A stretch of 64,000 nucleotides of DNA, taken from Qipengyuania vesicularis. GTDB taxonomy: Bacteria; Pseudomonadota; Alphaproteobacteria; Sphingomonadales; Sphingomonadaceae. The DNA lies in NCBI RefSeq assembly GCF_019711415.1, contig NZ_JAIGNJ010000002.1, forward strand, positions 558,001-622,000. Direction: 5' to 3'. The notes below the pieces were generated by a model. It worked only from the letters and a program-made list of their open reading frames with translations, was not told the origin of the DNA and ran no database searches. The translations under genes and the position numbers were made by a program. This document shows, one piece after another, positions 1 through 9,973 of this stretch. Position 1 is the first letter of the stretch; each line of letters opens with the position of its first letter.

Positions 1-453
1 GGGACAGACGTATCGGGCAAGGCCATCGAACAGGCGCGCACAGGGATCTACTCGCAGTTCGAAATCCAGCGCGGAATTTCGGTTGCCCAGATGCTCAACT
101 TCTTCTCCGAGACCGGAAAGGGCTGGAAGGTGTCCGACCGTGTACTCGGCATGACCCGCTTCGAGCAGCGCAACATTCTGGACTTGCCGCCGCCTGGTCG
201 CTTCGACCTCGTCTTGTGCCGCAACTGCCTGCTCTATTTCGATCCCCAGACCCGCCGCGACGCCTTCGATCGGTTGGCTGGAGGCATTGCGCCTGACGGA
301 TTCCTCATGCTCGGCGCCGGTGAAACCGTCGTCGGGCAGACAGACAAGTTCGAACCCGCACCCTGCGGCTCGGCAATGTACCTGCCCAAAGTCGCCACCA
401 GCGCAGTGGGAGCGGTGCTTGGCGATTTCGCTCCGCGGGCCGCCACGGCCTGA
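1..453 (+). CDS. cheR: CheR-type chemoreceptor methyltransferase (3' part)
   Basis: The reading frame is open from the first base, so the gene begins before the window; about 150 C-terminal residues are visible. CheR uses S-adenosylmethionine to methylate glutamates on chemoreceptor signalling domains in the cytoplasm. Visible family features are the DVSGKAIEQAR stretch after the first methyltransferase strands and the FDLVLCRNCLLYFD segment with the conserved RN..IYF-like motif. A LMLGAGETV stretch follows near the end. Two chemoreceptor genes lie about 1.7 kb downstream on the same strand, which fits a chemotaxis operon extending upstream. The stop is at 451-453. The family call is firm; whether it is the only CheR of the cell cannot be known here. 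Confidence 0.9.
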   Translation, partial: GTDVSGKAIEQARTGIYSQFEIQRGISVAQMLNFFSETGKGWKVSDRVLGMTRFEQRNILDLPPPGRFDLVLCRNCLLYFDPQTRRDAFDRLAGGIAPDGFLMLGAGETVVGQTDKFEPAPCGSAMYLPKVATSAVGAVLGDFAPRAATA

Positions 454-588
454 TCGAATTGGCCCCGATCACTAGGACATCTGGGTTGCCCTACGCGCAA
501 GGTAAATATTGAGTTTACCGTTAATTAGCGAATGCGCGGTAACGAAAAGACAGAACAAAATACGCCTGGTATGCCAAGGGGAATTTGC

Positions 589-2127
589 GTGCGTTCACAT
601 ACCGAATTGGCTCAGAAAAGCACGCGCGTCATGATCTTCGCGCCGCTCGCTGCGCTGGCGGGCATCGTGGGCACGACCGCACTCCTCGCAGTGGTGGGAC
701 CGGACATGGGCATCGCCTCGATCCGTTCGGTACTGAGCGGCGGGCTGATCGCCTTCCTGGCGAGCGTGGGCGGGTTCGCCGTGCTCGGGATCAGGCATCT
801 CGGCAAGCTTGAACGCCTCTCCAACAGCGATGCCCTGACGCTCCTTCCTAACCGACGCGCACTGCACCGGGACGTTGCCGCCAGCATGTCTGCCGAGCAC
901 GAGCTCGCTCTCGCAATCGTCGATCTCGACGGCTTCAAGATCATCAACGATCACTACGGCCATATCGTCGGCGATGCGACCATCGGCGCCATCGGCCAGA
1001 TCATCCGCGACATCTGCGGCGCGGATGCCGACATCTACCGCCTTGGCGGCGACGAATTCGCGATCATGATGCACGGAGAACTCGCCGGCACGCTGCTCGA
1101 AGGGCATTGCCGCAGGATCATCGAGCGGCTTGCCAAATCGATCAAGGTCGAGGAACGCCGCCTGACGCTGGGCGCCAGCATCGGCCTCGCTCGAAATGCG
1201 CCGGGGCAAACGGTAACCTCTTCGGAAATGCTGCGCCGGGCCGATGTGGCAATGTACGCCTCCAAGCGGGGCGGCAAGATGCGTTGCACCTGGTTCAACG
1301 AGGCATTCGACCGCAGCCGCGAACAGATCAAGCAGCTCGACGACGACCTGCGCCGCGCCCTCACACTGGGCGAGTTCCGGATGCATTACCAGCCGCTGGT
1401 GGACAGCCGGACGCGCAAGATCGTCGCCGTAGAAAGCCTGATGCGGTGGGAACGTGCCGACGGAAAGGCGGTCGGCCCGAATACCTTTATCCCGGTTGCC
1501 GAGGAATCGGGCCTGATCAACCCTATCGGCCTGTGGGTCCTGCGCCGCGCCTGCTGCGACGCGCTCGAGTGGGAGGGGGTGACACTTTCGGTCAATATCT
1601 CTGCCGCCCAGTTGCGCAATCCAGAGTTCCCGATCCAGCTCGGACACATACTCGAAGAGACCGGTTTCGACCCAGAACGCCTCGAGCTGGAAATCACCGA
1701 GACCTGCCTCGTGCTCGACCCCGTCGTTGCCGAACGCAGTCTCAACCTCATTCGCGGTTTCGGCGTCAGCATTGCCCTCGACGATTTCGGGACCGGCTAT
1801 GCCTCGATCGGATTCCTGCGCCAGTTCCGCTTCGAGAAGCTGAAGATCGACCGCAGCCTGGTCATGCAGGCAAGCGAGGACGAATCGAGCCGCGCGATGA
1901 TGCTCTCCAGCATTACCATGGCGCAGGCGATGGACATGGCGGTCACGGCCGAGGGCGTCGAGACTGAGGAACAGGCAGACATGGTTCGCGCCGCCGGATG
2001 CGACCAGATCCAGGGCTGGCTCTATTTCAAGGCCATGCCTGCCGAAGAAATCAAACAGCACCTCGGAAAGGCGATCGCTATCGCCGACACCGGGGCAAAT
2101 GACGACCAGGGGGTCAAGATAGCATGA
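589..2127 (+). CDS. membrane GGDEF-EAL protein (c-di-GMP synthesis/breakdown)
   Basis: Two N-terminal membrane segments (about residues 15-36 and 46-68) precede a GGDEF domain and an EAL domain. GGDEF is intact at residues 153-157. The inhibitory RxxD site five residues upstream reads GADA, so product inhibition is probably lost. In the EAL domain the ExL motif is ESL (282-284). SVNIS, LEITET, DDFGTG, KIDRSL, EGVE and the final QGW follow, so every metal and catalytic position looks present. The protein could therefore both make and degrade c-di-GMP. I chose GTG 589 because AAGGGGAA lies 5 bases upstream; an in-frame ATG at 532 has no such site. The stop overlaps the next gene start (ATGA), so expression is coupled to the chemoreceptor. 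Confidence 0.9.
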   Translation: MRSHTELAQKSTRVMIFAPLAALAGIVGTTALLAVVGPDMGIASIRSVLSGGLIAFLASVGGFAVLGIRHLGKLERLSNSDALTLLPNRRALHRDVAASMSAEHELALAIVDLDGFKIINDHYGHIVGDATIGAIGQIIRDICGADADIYRLGGDEFAIMMHGELAGTLLEGHCRRIIERLAKSIKVEERRLTLGASIGLARNAPGQTVTSSEMLRRADVAMYASKRGGKMRCTWFNEAFDRSREQIKQLDDDLRRALTLGEFRMHYQPLVDSRTRKIVAVESLMRWERADGKAVGPNTFIPVAEESGLINPIGLWVLRRACCDALEWEGVTLSVNISAAQLRNPEFPIQLGHILEETGFDPERLELEITETCLVLDPVVAERSLNLIRGFGVSIALDDFGTGYASIGFLRQFRFEKLKIDRSLVMQASEDESSRAMMLSSITMAQAMDMAVTAEGVETEEQADMVRAAGCDQIQGWLYFKAMPAEEIKQHLGKAIAIADTGANDDQGVKIA

Positions 2128-3902
2128 ATGCGATGACGGGCGGATTCGATTCGATCGATTCCGACACCAGCAAGTATTACTCGGACGAGATCGCCGAAGA
2201 CCGAGCGATCCTCGCCGACATCGGCGCAGGCGGCGAAGGTATCCGCGGCAGGTTTGCCGATCTCTCGATCGGCAGCAAGCTGAGCCTTGTGGCCTATGCC
2301 AATATCGGTGCGGTCGTGCTTATGCTGCTGTCCATCGCGGTCGGCGGATGGATCGCGATCGAACTGCGTCATGAACGCATGCAGATCAGCGAAATGCTGA
2401 TCCTGTCGACCGAGCTGCAGAACGACACGGAGGAAACCCTTCTCCATATGCAGCGCTATGCCTATTCGGGTGACACCGCATCCCTCGTCCAGGCCGGCGA
2501 AAGTCTCGACGAGGCACGTCGCGACCTCAACTCGATCGAGGACGGCGCACTCGACATCGCTCCCGATCAACTCGCTACTATCGACGACTTGCGTAACGGC
2601 CTCGATCGGATGCAGAACGATCTGACCGCCCAGCGCGCGGCGATCGACGTCGCGAGCCGTGCCGAAATCGCTGAACGCGCCCTGGAACACGGTATCGCCT
2701 TCAGCGCCTTGGCCAAGCAGCTCAAGACCACCCTCTTCGTCAGCGGTGAGAGTAGCGACGCAGCCGGTGAAACCACGATCACCTGGCTCCTGGTTGCATT
2801 CGTGATCGTTGCTGCTTTGGGCATCGGCCTGATCCTGACATCCACCCGTATCATCGCGCGGGATATTTCGGGCACCGTAAGCCAGCTCACCGATGCATCC
2901 GAGCGTCTCGCTACGGGTGACAAGTCAATCGAAATTCCTGGCCTCGAACGCCGTGACGAGTTGGGCGGCCTTGCCCGTTCGCTCCATGTCTTCCTTCGAG
3001 CTGCCTTCCGCTTCGAGAGAATGGCAGCCGAAAAGGAGACCCTGCGCGCCGAACGCGGTCAGGATCTGCAGCGTTTCGCGAAGCAGTTCGAGAGCACTGT
3101 GGGTGAGGTCGTTCACGGCGTCGCAGCGGCATCGAGCCAGCTCAACGCAACGGCATCGACGATGGCCGCAGCAGCCGAGCAGGCGACCCAGCAAAGCCAG
3201 TTGGTAACGCACTCGATGGAAACGGCATCGGGCGGTGTGACCGCTGCCGCGGCTGCATCCGACGAATTTGCCATATCCATCGGCGAAATCAGCCGCCAGG
3301 CCTCGCACTCGGCGGAGCTCGCCCGCAAGGCCTCCGACGATGCCGAGGGTGCGGACGCAACGATTTCGGCGCTCGCCACTTCGGCCGACCAGGTCGGCCA
3401 GATCGTGGAACTCATCCAGTCGATCGCCAAGCGCACCAATCTTCTCGCGCTCAACGCCTCGATCGAAGCCGCTCGCGGCGGCGAAGCTGGACGCGGCTTT
3501 GCCGTTGTAGCCAGCGAGGTGAAGGAATTGGCCGCACAGACCAGCCGCGCCACCGAAGAGGTGGCCGAGCAGATCCAGGCGATGCAGGCTTCGACCGGTG
3601 CGAGCGTCAGCGCATTGCGGTCCATCGGCGACCAGATCAAGCAGCTCGAAACCACCGCGATCTCGATTGCCAGCGCGGTCGATCAGCAATCGGTCGCAGG
3701 ACAGGATCTGGCCCGCAGCATCGATCTTGCCGCACGTTCCACCGATGAGGTTTCCAGCAGCATCTCGCAGGTGCGCGAGGCCAGCGTGGCGACCGGCGCT
3801 GCCGCGAGCCAGGTGCTCGGTTCGGCCACATCGCTGGAATCGCAGGCGGGCGTTCTACGCCAGCAGGTCGACCAGTTCCTGCAACAGGTGCGGGCGGCCT
3901 GA
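2124..3902 (+). CDS. methyl-accepting chemotaxis protein with periplasmic sensor
   Basis: 592-residue transducer. The first membrane segment is near residues 52-77, followed by a helical periplasmic domain of about 140 residues and a second segment near 217-239. A HAMP domain and a long cytoplasmic coiled coil follow. The hairpin tip starts at [15 protein letters not shown] (residue 437 on) and continues into [17 protein letters not shown], the CheA/CheW contact region. No C-terminal NWETF-like CheR tether is present. The ligand is unknown. ATG 2124 overlaps the stop of the GGDEF-EAL gene. The signalling half is nearly the same as in the next gene (12 differences over 170 aligned residues by my count). 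Confidence 0.93.
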   Translation: MNAMTGGFDSIDSDTSKYYSDEIAEDRAILADIGAGGEGIRGRFADLSIGSKLSLVAYANIGAVVLMLLSIAVGGWIAIELRHERMQISEMLILSTELQNDTEETLLHMQRYAYSGDTASLVQAGESLDEARRDLNSIEDGALDIAPDQLATIDDLRNGLDRMQNDLTAQRAAIDVASRAEIAERALEHGIAFSALAKQLKTTLFVSGESSDAAGETTITWLLVAFVIVAALGIGLILTSTRIIARDISGTVSQLTDASERLATGDKSIEIPGLERRDELGGLARSLHVFLRAAFRFERMAAEKETLRAERGQDLQRFAKQFESTVGEVVHGVAAASSQLNATASTMAAAAEQATQQSQLVTHSMETASGGVTAAAAASDEFAISIGEISRQASHSAELARKASDDAEGADATISALATSADQVGQIVELIQSIAKRTNLLALNASIEAARGGEAGRGFAVVASEVKELAAQTSRATEEVAEQIQAMQASTGASVSALRSIGDQIKQLETTAISIASAVDQQSVAGQDLARSIDLAARSTDEVSSSISQVREASVATGAAASQVLGSATSLESQAGVLRQQVDQFLQQVRAA

Positions 3903-3937
3903 TCGAACAAATCGCAGCGTCGGGACGGCGCCGAAGA

Positions 3938-5296
3938 ATGGGGGGTAGCAACGTGAATGCTCAAGGTAGTATCATGACCGAGGAATTGACCCGCGAAATC
4001 GCGGATGTCGAAATGGCGACATTCGCGGATTCGACGACCCATTCCGGGCTCCACGGCTGGTTCATGGAGAAGTCCCTCTCGGCCAAGTCGATCATCGCCT
4101 CCTTCTTCACGCTCGGCGGCGTCGTTTCGGTCGGGGCTGCAGCACTGATCGGCCTGTCCTACCCCGAGTATTCGAGCACGGCGAAGGGCTGGATCATCGG
4201 TTTCATGGCGCTGTCTCTCTTCGGAGGGCTGTATAGTCTTCGGTTCATTCTCACGCACATAATCGAGCCCTTCCAGCACGTTGCGACCGAGATGGGCCGT
4301 CTTGCAGAGGGTGCGCGTGACATCCAGGTCCGCAACACCAATCGCCCCGACGAAATCGGTGACCTGTCGCGGGCGCTCGAGGTCTTTGCCAAGTCCGGCC
4401 ACAAGCTCGACGAACTGTTCAGCGGCCGCAAGCAGGCAGCCGAGCAGCGCAAGCAAGAGCTGATGCGCTTGGCCGACAGCTTCGAGAAGAGCGTCGGCGA
4501 TGTGGTCGGCGGTGTTGCTGCCGCATCGAGCCAGCTCAACGCGACTGCCGCATCCATGGCGCAGGCGGCCGAAGGTGCTGCAGGACAGGCAAACCAGGTC
4601 AGCGGTGCAATGGAAACCGCATCGGGGGGCGTTACTGCGGCAGCGGCTGCGTCGGACGAATTCGCCATGTCGATCGGTGAGATAAGCCGCCAGGCATCCC
4701 ATTCTGCAGAACTGGCACGCAAGGCTTCCGACGACGCCGGGCAGGCCGACGAGACCATCTCCGCCCTCGCCTCTTCCGCCGAACAGGTCGGACAGATCGT
4801 GGAACTTATCCAGTCGATTGCCCAGCGAACGAACTTGCTCGCCCTCAACGCTTCGATCGAAGCTGCACGCGGCGGTGAAGCGGGCCGCGGTTTTGCCGTG
4901 GTCGCCAGCGAGGTCAAGGAACTGGCGGCGCAGACCAGCCGGGCGACCGAAGAGGTCTCCGATCAGATCCGCACGATGCAGGAATCGACCGGTGCAAGCG
5001 TCTCCGCGCTGCGCTCCATCGGCGATCAGATCAAGCAGCTGGAGACGACGGCTATCTCGATCGCCAGCGCGGTCGACCAGCAGTCGGTCGCCGGACAAGA
5101 CCTTGCACGCAGTATCGATCGCGCCGCACAGGGCACGGATGAGGTCTCTGGTCACCTGGACAGCATGCGCGATACCAGCGTCGCAACCGGCGCGGCCGCG
5201 AGCCAGGTCCTGGCATCATCCAGCGATCTGGAAGCTCAGGCATCGACTTTGCGTGCCAAAGTAGACGAATTCCTCAAGCACATTCGCGCAGCATAG
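3938..5296 (+). CDS. methyl-accepting chemotaxis protein lacking a sensor domain
   Basis: 452 residues. Two membrane segments (around [19 protein letters not shown] and [18 protein letters not shown]) are separated by only about 15 residues, so there is no periplasmic ligand domain. A HAMP domain and an MA signalling domain follow, with the same [15 protein letters not shown] tip as the upstream receptor. Such short-loop receptors usually sense an internal or membrane state, or act as auxiliary partners in receptor arrays; that is inference here. The start is uncertain. ATG 3938 gives the longest form, GTG 3953 sits behind GGGGGT, and ATG 3974 sits behind AAGGT. The stop is 35 bases before a strong hairpin that ends the block. 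Confidence 0.92.
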   Translation: MGGSNVNAQGSIMTEELTREIADVEMATFADSTTHSGLHGWFMEKSLSAKSIIASFFTLGGVVSVGAAALIGLSYPEYSSTAKGWIIGFMALSLFGGLYSLRFILTHIIEPFQHVATEMGRLAEGARDIQVRNTNRPDEIGDLSRALEVFAKSGHKLDELFSGRKQAAEQRKQELMRLADSFEKSVGDVVGGVAAASSQLNATAASMAQAAEGAAGQANQVSGAMETASGGVTAAAAASDEFAMSIGEISRQASHSAELARKASDDAGQADETISALASSAEQVGQIVELIQSIAQRTNLLALNASIEAARGGEAGRGFAVVASEVKELAAQTSRATEEVSDQIRTMQESTGASVSALRSIGDQIKQLETTAISIASAVDQQSVAGQDLARSIDRAAQGTDEVSGHLDSMRDTSVATGAAASQVLASSSDLEAQASTLRAKVDEFLKHIRAA

Positions 5297-5330
5297 GCCG
5301 TGAAACCGGCGCTCAGGAGATGGGCTTAAG

Positions 5331-5363
5331 GGGCGGCCCGGCACTGTGCCGGAGCCGCCCTTT
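5331..5363. terminator. hairpin terminator between convergent genes
   Basis: GGGCGGC-CCGGCAC pairs with GTGCCGG-A-GCCGCCC with one bulge and a loop of one to three bases, followed by TTT on the + strand. It lies exactly between the chemoreceptor stop (5296) and the stop of the convergent amidohydrolase (5367). Confidence 0.75.
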
Positions 5364-5366
5364 CCT

Positions 5367-8300
5367 TCACTCCCACCAATAGGGGAGGCGTCGCTCGTCG
5401 CCGGTCTCGACCTCGTTCATGGTGCTCGCATCGTAGAGGCGGCCGCCAATCATCACTTGCGCGATGTCGTCCGAATTGTGGATGTCCTCCGCAGGATCTG
5501 CCGTGAGGATCACGAGGTCCGCCAGCTTGCCGACCTCGAGGCTCCCGATGTCGCGCTCCATACCCAGCGACTTGGCCGGCTCTATCGTGCCAGCGCGCAG
5601 CGCTTCGACCGGAGACATGCCCCCGCGCGCAAAGCTCCACAGTTCCCAATGGGCCGCAATGCCCGGCTGCTGGCCATGCGCACCGATGCTGACCTTCACC
5701 CCCCGCTGCGCGAGCTTGCGCGCCTCCCTTGCCGAGTTGTCATCGACAAACGCCCAGTCGGGCGCCTTGGTCCGCCGGGCTGTCGATGCGAGAAGGATCT
5801 TGGGCGGAGTATGAACCAGCAGCGGATTGTCGAATACATCCGTCGCCTGGCGCCAATAGGGATCGGCCGCGAGACCTCCGTAGGTTACCGTCAGCGTCGG
5901 CGTATAGTTCGTGTCCGAACCGGCGAACATCTGCAGCACGTCCTCGTACATCACATCGACAGGGATGTTGTGTTCGAGAGTCGAATTGCCGTCGGCGATG
6001 AGGTTCATATCCATGCCGAAGAGCGAACCGCCTTCCGCGACCACAAGCATGTTCTCGGCCCGGGCCGCTGCAACGACCTGTTGTCGCTGTTCACGGCGAG
6101 GCTGGTTGTAGTTCTTGACGCTGATCCCGCCCTGCGCCTTGATCCGGCGAACATGGGCCAGCGCATCCTCGTAGCTGTCGATCCGAGCGTAGACGCTGGG
6201 TGCCTTGGCCCCGTAGATGATCTCGCCCGTCGAAAATATCCGCGGGGCGAGAAGGCTGCCTGCCTGTTGGCGCTCGGCGGCTGCGAAGATCATACTTGCC
6301 GAAGATGACGGGTCGTGGATCGTGGTGACGCCCATGGCGAGATCCTGCACCAACGACCAGTTCTGCTGCGGGATGAGATCGCCCGTCCCCTGCGGTCCAT
6401 GCGCGTGCGCATCGACAAGGCCGGGAATGATCGTGCGACCATTGGCCTCGACAACCGTGGCACCAGCAGGGATCTGGATCGAGGCAGCAGCCCCGATAGC
6501 TGCGATCCGGTCGCCTTCGATGACGATCGTGCCATTCTCGATCGTGCCCGAGCCGTCTCCCGCCATGCTGTGAATGCGCGCGCCCGTAATTGCCACGGTG
6601 CCTTCAGCCTTGTCGGCCCGGACGGTGCGGGCAAGCGACGTGCCCGTATCGGGCGGCGTGAAAGAAGGTGCCTCACTGCCGGGAGATGTCGGCGTAAGCG
6701 CGGAGGTGCTGGCTCGGTAGAGCACCGGACCCATAGACCAGTGGAGGGTCGAGCCGTTCTCCGCCCAGCCGATATAGTCCGCGCCGCCGGTGCTGACCTT
6801 GGTCACCGGTAGAGAACTCGCCTTCTCCCCCACCGTCACGGTCTGGCCGCCCGGAAGCAGGGGCATGGCAAAGACTTCGTAGTTCTGCCGGAATGCGACG
6901 TAGTCCCCGCGCGGAGAAACCCGGAAATCATTCGCCAGATCGCCTTGCGCATGGACCCGGCGCGCCTCGCCATCGAGGTCTGCCGAGATCAGCTGGAGGT
7001 TCCCGCCTTCCTGCGCGAGCATGAAGATGCGGTCGTCATCGGCACCGAATTGCGGCGTTGCCGTATCGCGCGCGACAAGCCTCGGCGAACCACCACTCGC
7101 CGCGATCGCGTAAACACCCTGATTCTCGGAGAACTCCGGTGAGGTAAGATAACCGCCTCCGCGTTTCTCGAAGACGATCGTGTCGCCATCGGGCGAGAAT
7201 TGCGGGACCGCATAGTGGCCCCGTTGACGCGTAACGGCTCTCTCGTTCCTGCCGCGCGCGTCGACCGTGACGATCTGCCCGAGCCCGTCGTCGGTCCAGC
7301 GTACGAAGGCGATGCGGCTGCCGTCGCGCGACCATGTCGGCCAAAGTTCCAGGCTGTCGCCGCCACCCGAGAGGAGGCGCTGCGGGGCGGAGCTGCGGCC
7401 GACCGGCTTGGTGTAAAGCTTGCCCATACTCTCGAACACCACCCGGCGCCCGTCGGGAGAGACGCTGGCGAAGCGCGGGATCTTGGTCGTGATGCTTTCC
7501 GGTGCGACTTCGATCACCGGATGCGGAGCTTCGGCGACCATGCGGCTGTCGGTGATGCGGAAGGGGATTTCCTGCGCACCGGACCCGTCGGCGGATACAC
7601 GGCGCAGCTTACCGCCGGCCCAAACGACCATGCTCTCGCCGTCCGGCATCCAATCCATCATCGGATAGACGCCATAGACCGCCCAGGTTTCCTGCAGATC
7701 GAGGTCGAGCGCGCCGTAGATCATGCGCTCTTCGCCAGTCGATATGTTCTTCACCCAGAGCTGCGACTGGTCCTTGTCGCGCCGCACGAAAGCGATGCTC
7801 TTGCCATCGGGCGAAGGCGTCGGCCGGACCGCGCCGCCAAAGCCGCCTACTGCCGTCGTTACCTCGCCCGTATCGATGTCGTAACGCTCGATATTGAACG
7901 TGCCCTGGGTCGAATCCTGCGCATAGATGAAGGTCGCACCGGGAGTGACGTTGCGGGTGTAGTAGATCGCGTTCCCGTCTGGCGCGTAGATCGGCTCGCC
8001 CAGCTCCTTCTGAACTGCCTCGCTGGCGCGCTTGACGAGTTGCACCCCGCCGCCACCGGACACGTGATAGAGCCAGATCTCGCCCGTGCCTGCACTGCGC
8101 TGCGTGGTGAAATGCTTCTTGGCGACGATATAGCGCCCGTCGGGCGACCAGCTGGGCTGGTTCAAGAGGCGAAAGTCCTCCTTCGTGACCTGCTGCTTGT
8201 CCGACCCGTCGGCATTCATGAGCCAGATATTGTCACCGCCCCCGCGGTCCGAGATGAAGGCGATCTTGGACCCGTCGGGCGAGAAGCGAGGCTGGATTTC

Positions 8301-8699
8301 CCAGGCAAGCCCTTCGGCGATCCGGGTGGGCGTCCCGCCCGAGATCGGCATGGTGTAGACGTCGCCCAGAATTGAGAAGGCCAGCGTTCGTCCATCGGGG
8401 GAAACGTCGACATCCATCCAGGTGCCTTCGTCCGTATCGATCGCCACTTCGCGTAAAGTGGCACCGCGCGGGGCGGTAACGTCCCAGCCCTCTTCCTTCT
8501 TTTCAGCATCCGGCATCGGCACGGTGGCAGCGGCAGCATCGACCGCTTCGCCGCTACCCTCGGGAGGAAGCGCGTCCTGCGAGGCATCGACTTCCTGTTC
8601 CTCGACCGGGTTCGGGCTCGGCTCCGGCTCCTGGCTCTGTGCGTGAACGGTTCCCGCACACAGGACGAGCGCGAGGGCGGAAGCAATGCTGGTTTTCAT
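5367..8699 (-). CDS. exported TolB-type propeller fused to amidohydrolase
   Basis: 1110 residues with a clear signal peptide (MKTSIASALALVLCAGTVHA), so it is periplasmic or secreted. A low-complexity acidic linker follows. Most of the protein then consists of WD40-like TolB repeats (recurrent SPDG.., FSPDG, WSPDG, WSRDG motifs). The C-terminal third is an amidohydrolase: GLVDAHAH carries the HxH metal site, later EHN and a GAHGQQPG segment follow, and the end ELGK-like motif is GSLEVGKLADLVIL. The family is found in sphingomonads and related bacteria. Members are usually suspected to act on peptides or cyclic amides, but no substrate is established. ATG 8699 is preceded by GGGGAGAGA at good spacing. 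A LacI-type regulator gene starts upstream on the same strand, 83 bases away. Confidence 0.88.
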   Translation of the reverse strand: MKTSIASALALVLCAGTVHAQSQEPEPSPNPVEEQEVDASQDALPPEGSGEAVDAAAATVPMPDAEKKEEGWDVTAPRGATLREVAIDTDEGTWMDVDVSPDGRTLAFSILGDVYTMPISGGTPTRIAEGLAWEIQPRFSPDGSKIAFISDRGGGDNIWLMNADGSDKQQVTKEDFRLLNQPSWSPDGRYIVAKKHFTTQRSAGTGEIWLYHVSGGGGVQLVKRASEAVQKELGEPIYAPDGNAIYYTRNVTPGATFIYAQDSTQGTFNIERYDIDTGEVTTAVGGFGGAVRPTPSPDGKSIAFVRRDKDQSQLWVKNISTGEERMIYGALDLDLQETWAVYGVYPMMDWMPDGESMVVWAGGKLRRVSADGSGAQEIPFRITDSRMVAEAPHPVIEVAPESITTKIPRFASVSPDGRRVVFESMGKLYTKPVGRSSAPQRLLSGGGDSLELWPTWSRDGSRIAFVRWTDDGLGQIVTVDARGRNERAVTRQRGHYAVPQFSPDGDTIVFEKRGGGYLTSPEFSENQGVYAIAASGGSPRLVARDTATPQFGADDDRIFMLAQEGGNLQLISADLDGEARRVHAQGDLANDFRVSPRGDYVAFRQNYEVFAMPLLPGGQTVTVGEKASSLPVTKVSTGGADYIGWAENGSTLHWSMGPVLYRASTSALTPTSPGSEAPSFTPPDTGTSLARTVRADKAEGTVAITGARIHSMAGDGSGTIENGTIVIEGDRIAAIGAAASIQIPAGATVVEANGRTIIPGLVDAHAHGPQGTGDLIPQQNWSLVQDLAMGVTTIHDPSSSASMIFAAAERQQAGSLLAPRIFSTGEIIYGAKAPSVYARIDSYEDALAHVRRIKAQGGISVKNYNQPRREQRQQVVAAARAENMLVVAEGGSLFGMDMNLIADGNSTLEHNIPVDVMYEDVLQMFAGSDTNYTPTLTVTYGGLAADPYWRQATDVFDNPLLVHTPPKILLASTARRTKAPDWAFVDDNSAREARKLAQRGVKVSIGAHGQQPGIAAHWELWSFARGGMSPVEALRAGTIEPAKSLGMERDIGSLEVGKLADLVILTADPAEDIHNSDDIAQVMIGGRLYDASTMNEVETGDERRLPYWWE

Positions 8700-8782
8700 C
8701 GAAGATCTCTCCCCTTGAGATAAGGCGGGGAGGCTTAGACCTTGCGCGCGCCGCTTGGCAAACGCGCTTTCGACGAACCGCG

Positions 8783-9811
8783 CTATTTCGCGCTCGAACG
8801 CTCCACGAGGCGAACGGGTACGCGTCGTTCGGCACGCTCCCCCTCGCCCGCCAGCGCAGTTTCGACGAGGAGGCGACCCGCTTCGGCGAAGTCTGGCTCG
8901 ACCGTGGTCAGAGGCGGGCTGCTGAATTCGCCCGAACCAAGGCCGTCGAAGCCCACAACGCCGACTTTGCCCGGCACATCCACCCCGCGCGAGGACAATT
9001 CTTCCAGTGCCCCCAGCGCCATCGCGTCGCAGGCGAAAAATAGTCCGTCGAACTTCTCACCGCTGTCGCACAGCTGGCCGACCGAACTGCGCCCCTGCGA
9101 CACCCTGTCTTCGCCTTTGGCGATCGCGGGATCGCGTACGGCAAGGCCTGCCTTCTCCATCGCGACACGATACCCTTCGTAGCGTTCGCGGAACTGTTTC
9201 TGGGAGGAATTGGGATCACCGACGAAGACGATGTCCTTCGCTCCGCCCGCAACAAGTCGCTCAACCGCTAGCCGCCCGCCCTCGGCATTATCGGAACGCA
9301 CCCACACCGCATCGTCGAAGGGCGAACCCCAAAACGCGATGGCATCGCTGCCGGCTGCAACTTCGCGGAAATAGTCCCACGCGGGCCGGTTGGTTGCGGT
9401 TCCGATCACGACGACGCCATCGGCCTGGCGGCGTCCGACGTAGTGGCCGAAGAGCTCGTCTTCCTTCGCCTGGAAGGATACCAGCGCTTCGTAGCCGCGC
9501 TCCGCTGCAGCAGCGCAGGTGCTGCCGAGAAGGCTGTAGTAAAAGGGGTTGATCGCTGCCGGTCCCTGCCCATCGCGCCCGATCACGACGATGGCGATGG
9601 TGCCGGTTTCGCCCTTGCGCAATCCTGCGGCACGCATGTTGACGTGGTAGCCTAGCTCAGCAGCAGCCTGCTCCACCCGGCGGCGTGTAGCCTCGGTTAT
9701 CGTTTCAGAGCCCGAAAGCGCCCGGCTTACGGTCGATTGGCTGACTCCAGCACGTTCGGCGACATCGATGGAAGTAACCCGATGGGGCCTCCCATTACCC
9801 TCTTTCGTCAT
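8783..9811 (-). CDS. LacI-family transcriptional regulator
   Basis: 342 residues. The N-terminal helix-turn-helix reads SIDVAERAGVSQSTVSRALS, a classic LacI DNA-binding segment, followed by the hinge helix region and a periplasmic-binding-protein-like effector domain. The effector is not predictable; LacI proteins most often bind sugars. The start ATG at 9811 has GAGGAGAA 4 bases upstream. It lies upstream of the propeller-amidohydrolase on the same strand and divergent from the glycan genes starting at 9974, so either could be its target. A perfect 10-base palindrome at 9871-9880 in the divergent spacer is a candidate operator. Confidence 0.92.
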   Translation of the reverse strand: MTKEGNGRPHRVTSIDVAERAGVSQSTVSRALSGSETITEATRRRVEQAAAELGYHVNMRAAGLRKGETGTIAIVVIGRDGQGPAAINPFYYSLLGSTCAAAAERGYEALVSFQAKEDELFGHYVGRRQADGVVVIGTATNRPAWDYFREVAAGSDAIAFWGSPFDDAVWVRSDNAEGGRLAVERLVAGGAKDIVFVGDPNSSQKQFRERYEGYRVAMEKAGLAVRDPAIAKGEDRVSQGRSSVGQLCDSGEKFDGLFFACDAMALGALEELSSRGVDVPGKVGVVGFDGLGSGEFSSPPLTTVEPDFAEAGRLLVETALAGEGERAERRVPVRLVERSSAK

Positions 9812-9870
9812 GGCTTCTCCTCAAACCCGTCCATGCCCTAGCCGACAGAAATTGGGAAAGCGAGAGTGCA

Positions 9871-9880
9871 GCAAGCTTGC
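9871..9880. promoter_or_regulatory. candidate LacI-type operator palindrome
   Basis: GCAAGCTTGC is a perfect palindrome in the divergent spacer between the LacI-type regulator (start 9811) and the glycosyltransferase (start 9974). Short palindromes beside their own regulator gene are typical LacI-family sites. A 10-base palindrome in 160 bases is only moderately unlikely by chance, so this is tentative. Confidence 0.25.
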
Positions 9881-9973
9881 AGCATCGCGCAAGAAGTGGG
9901 AATGCTGCGGCCAAGGGTCACGGGGGATGTGGCATATGCCGAGCCGGGCACAGGAAATGTGCGCAGGAATGGA

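Noticed and set aside
595-2061. Long open frame on the - strand opposite the GGDEF-EAL gene (488 codons)
   Set aside because: It mirrors the codon pattern of the real gene in high-GC DNA, has no ribosome site and no domain resemblance.
3683-5155. Long - strand frame opposite the second chemoreceptor
   Set aside because: Antisense shadow; the + strand carries clear receptor motifs throughout.
7200-8375. 391-codon + strand frame inside the propeller-amidohydrolase
   Set aside because: Arginine/aspartate-rich shadow without signals; the - strand gene is well supported.
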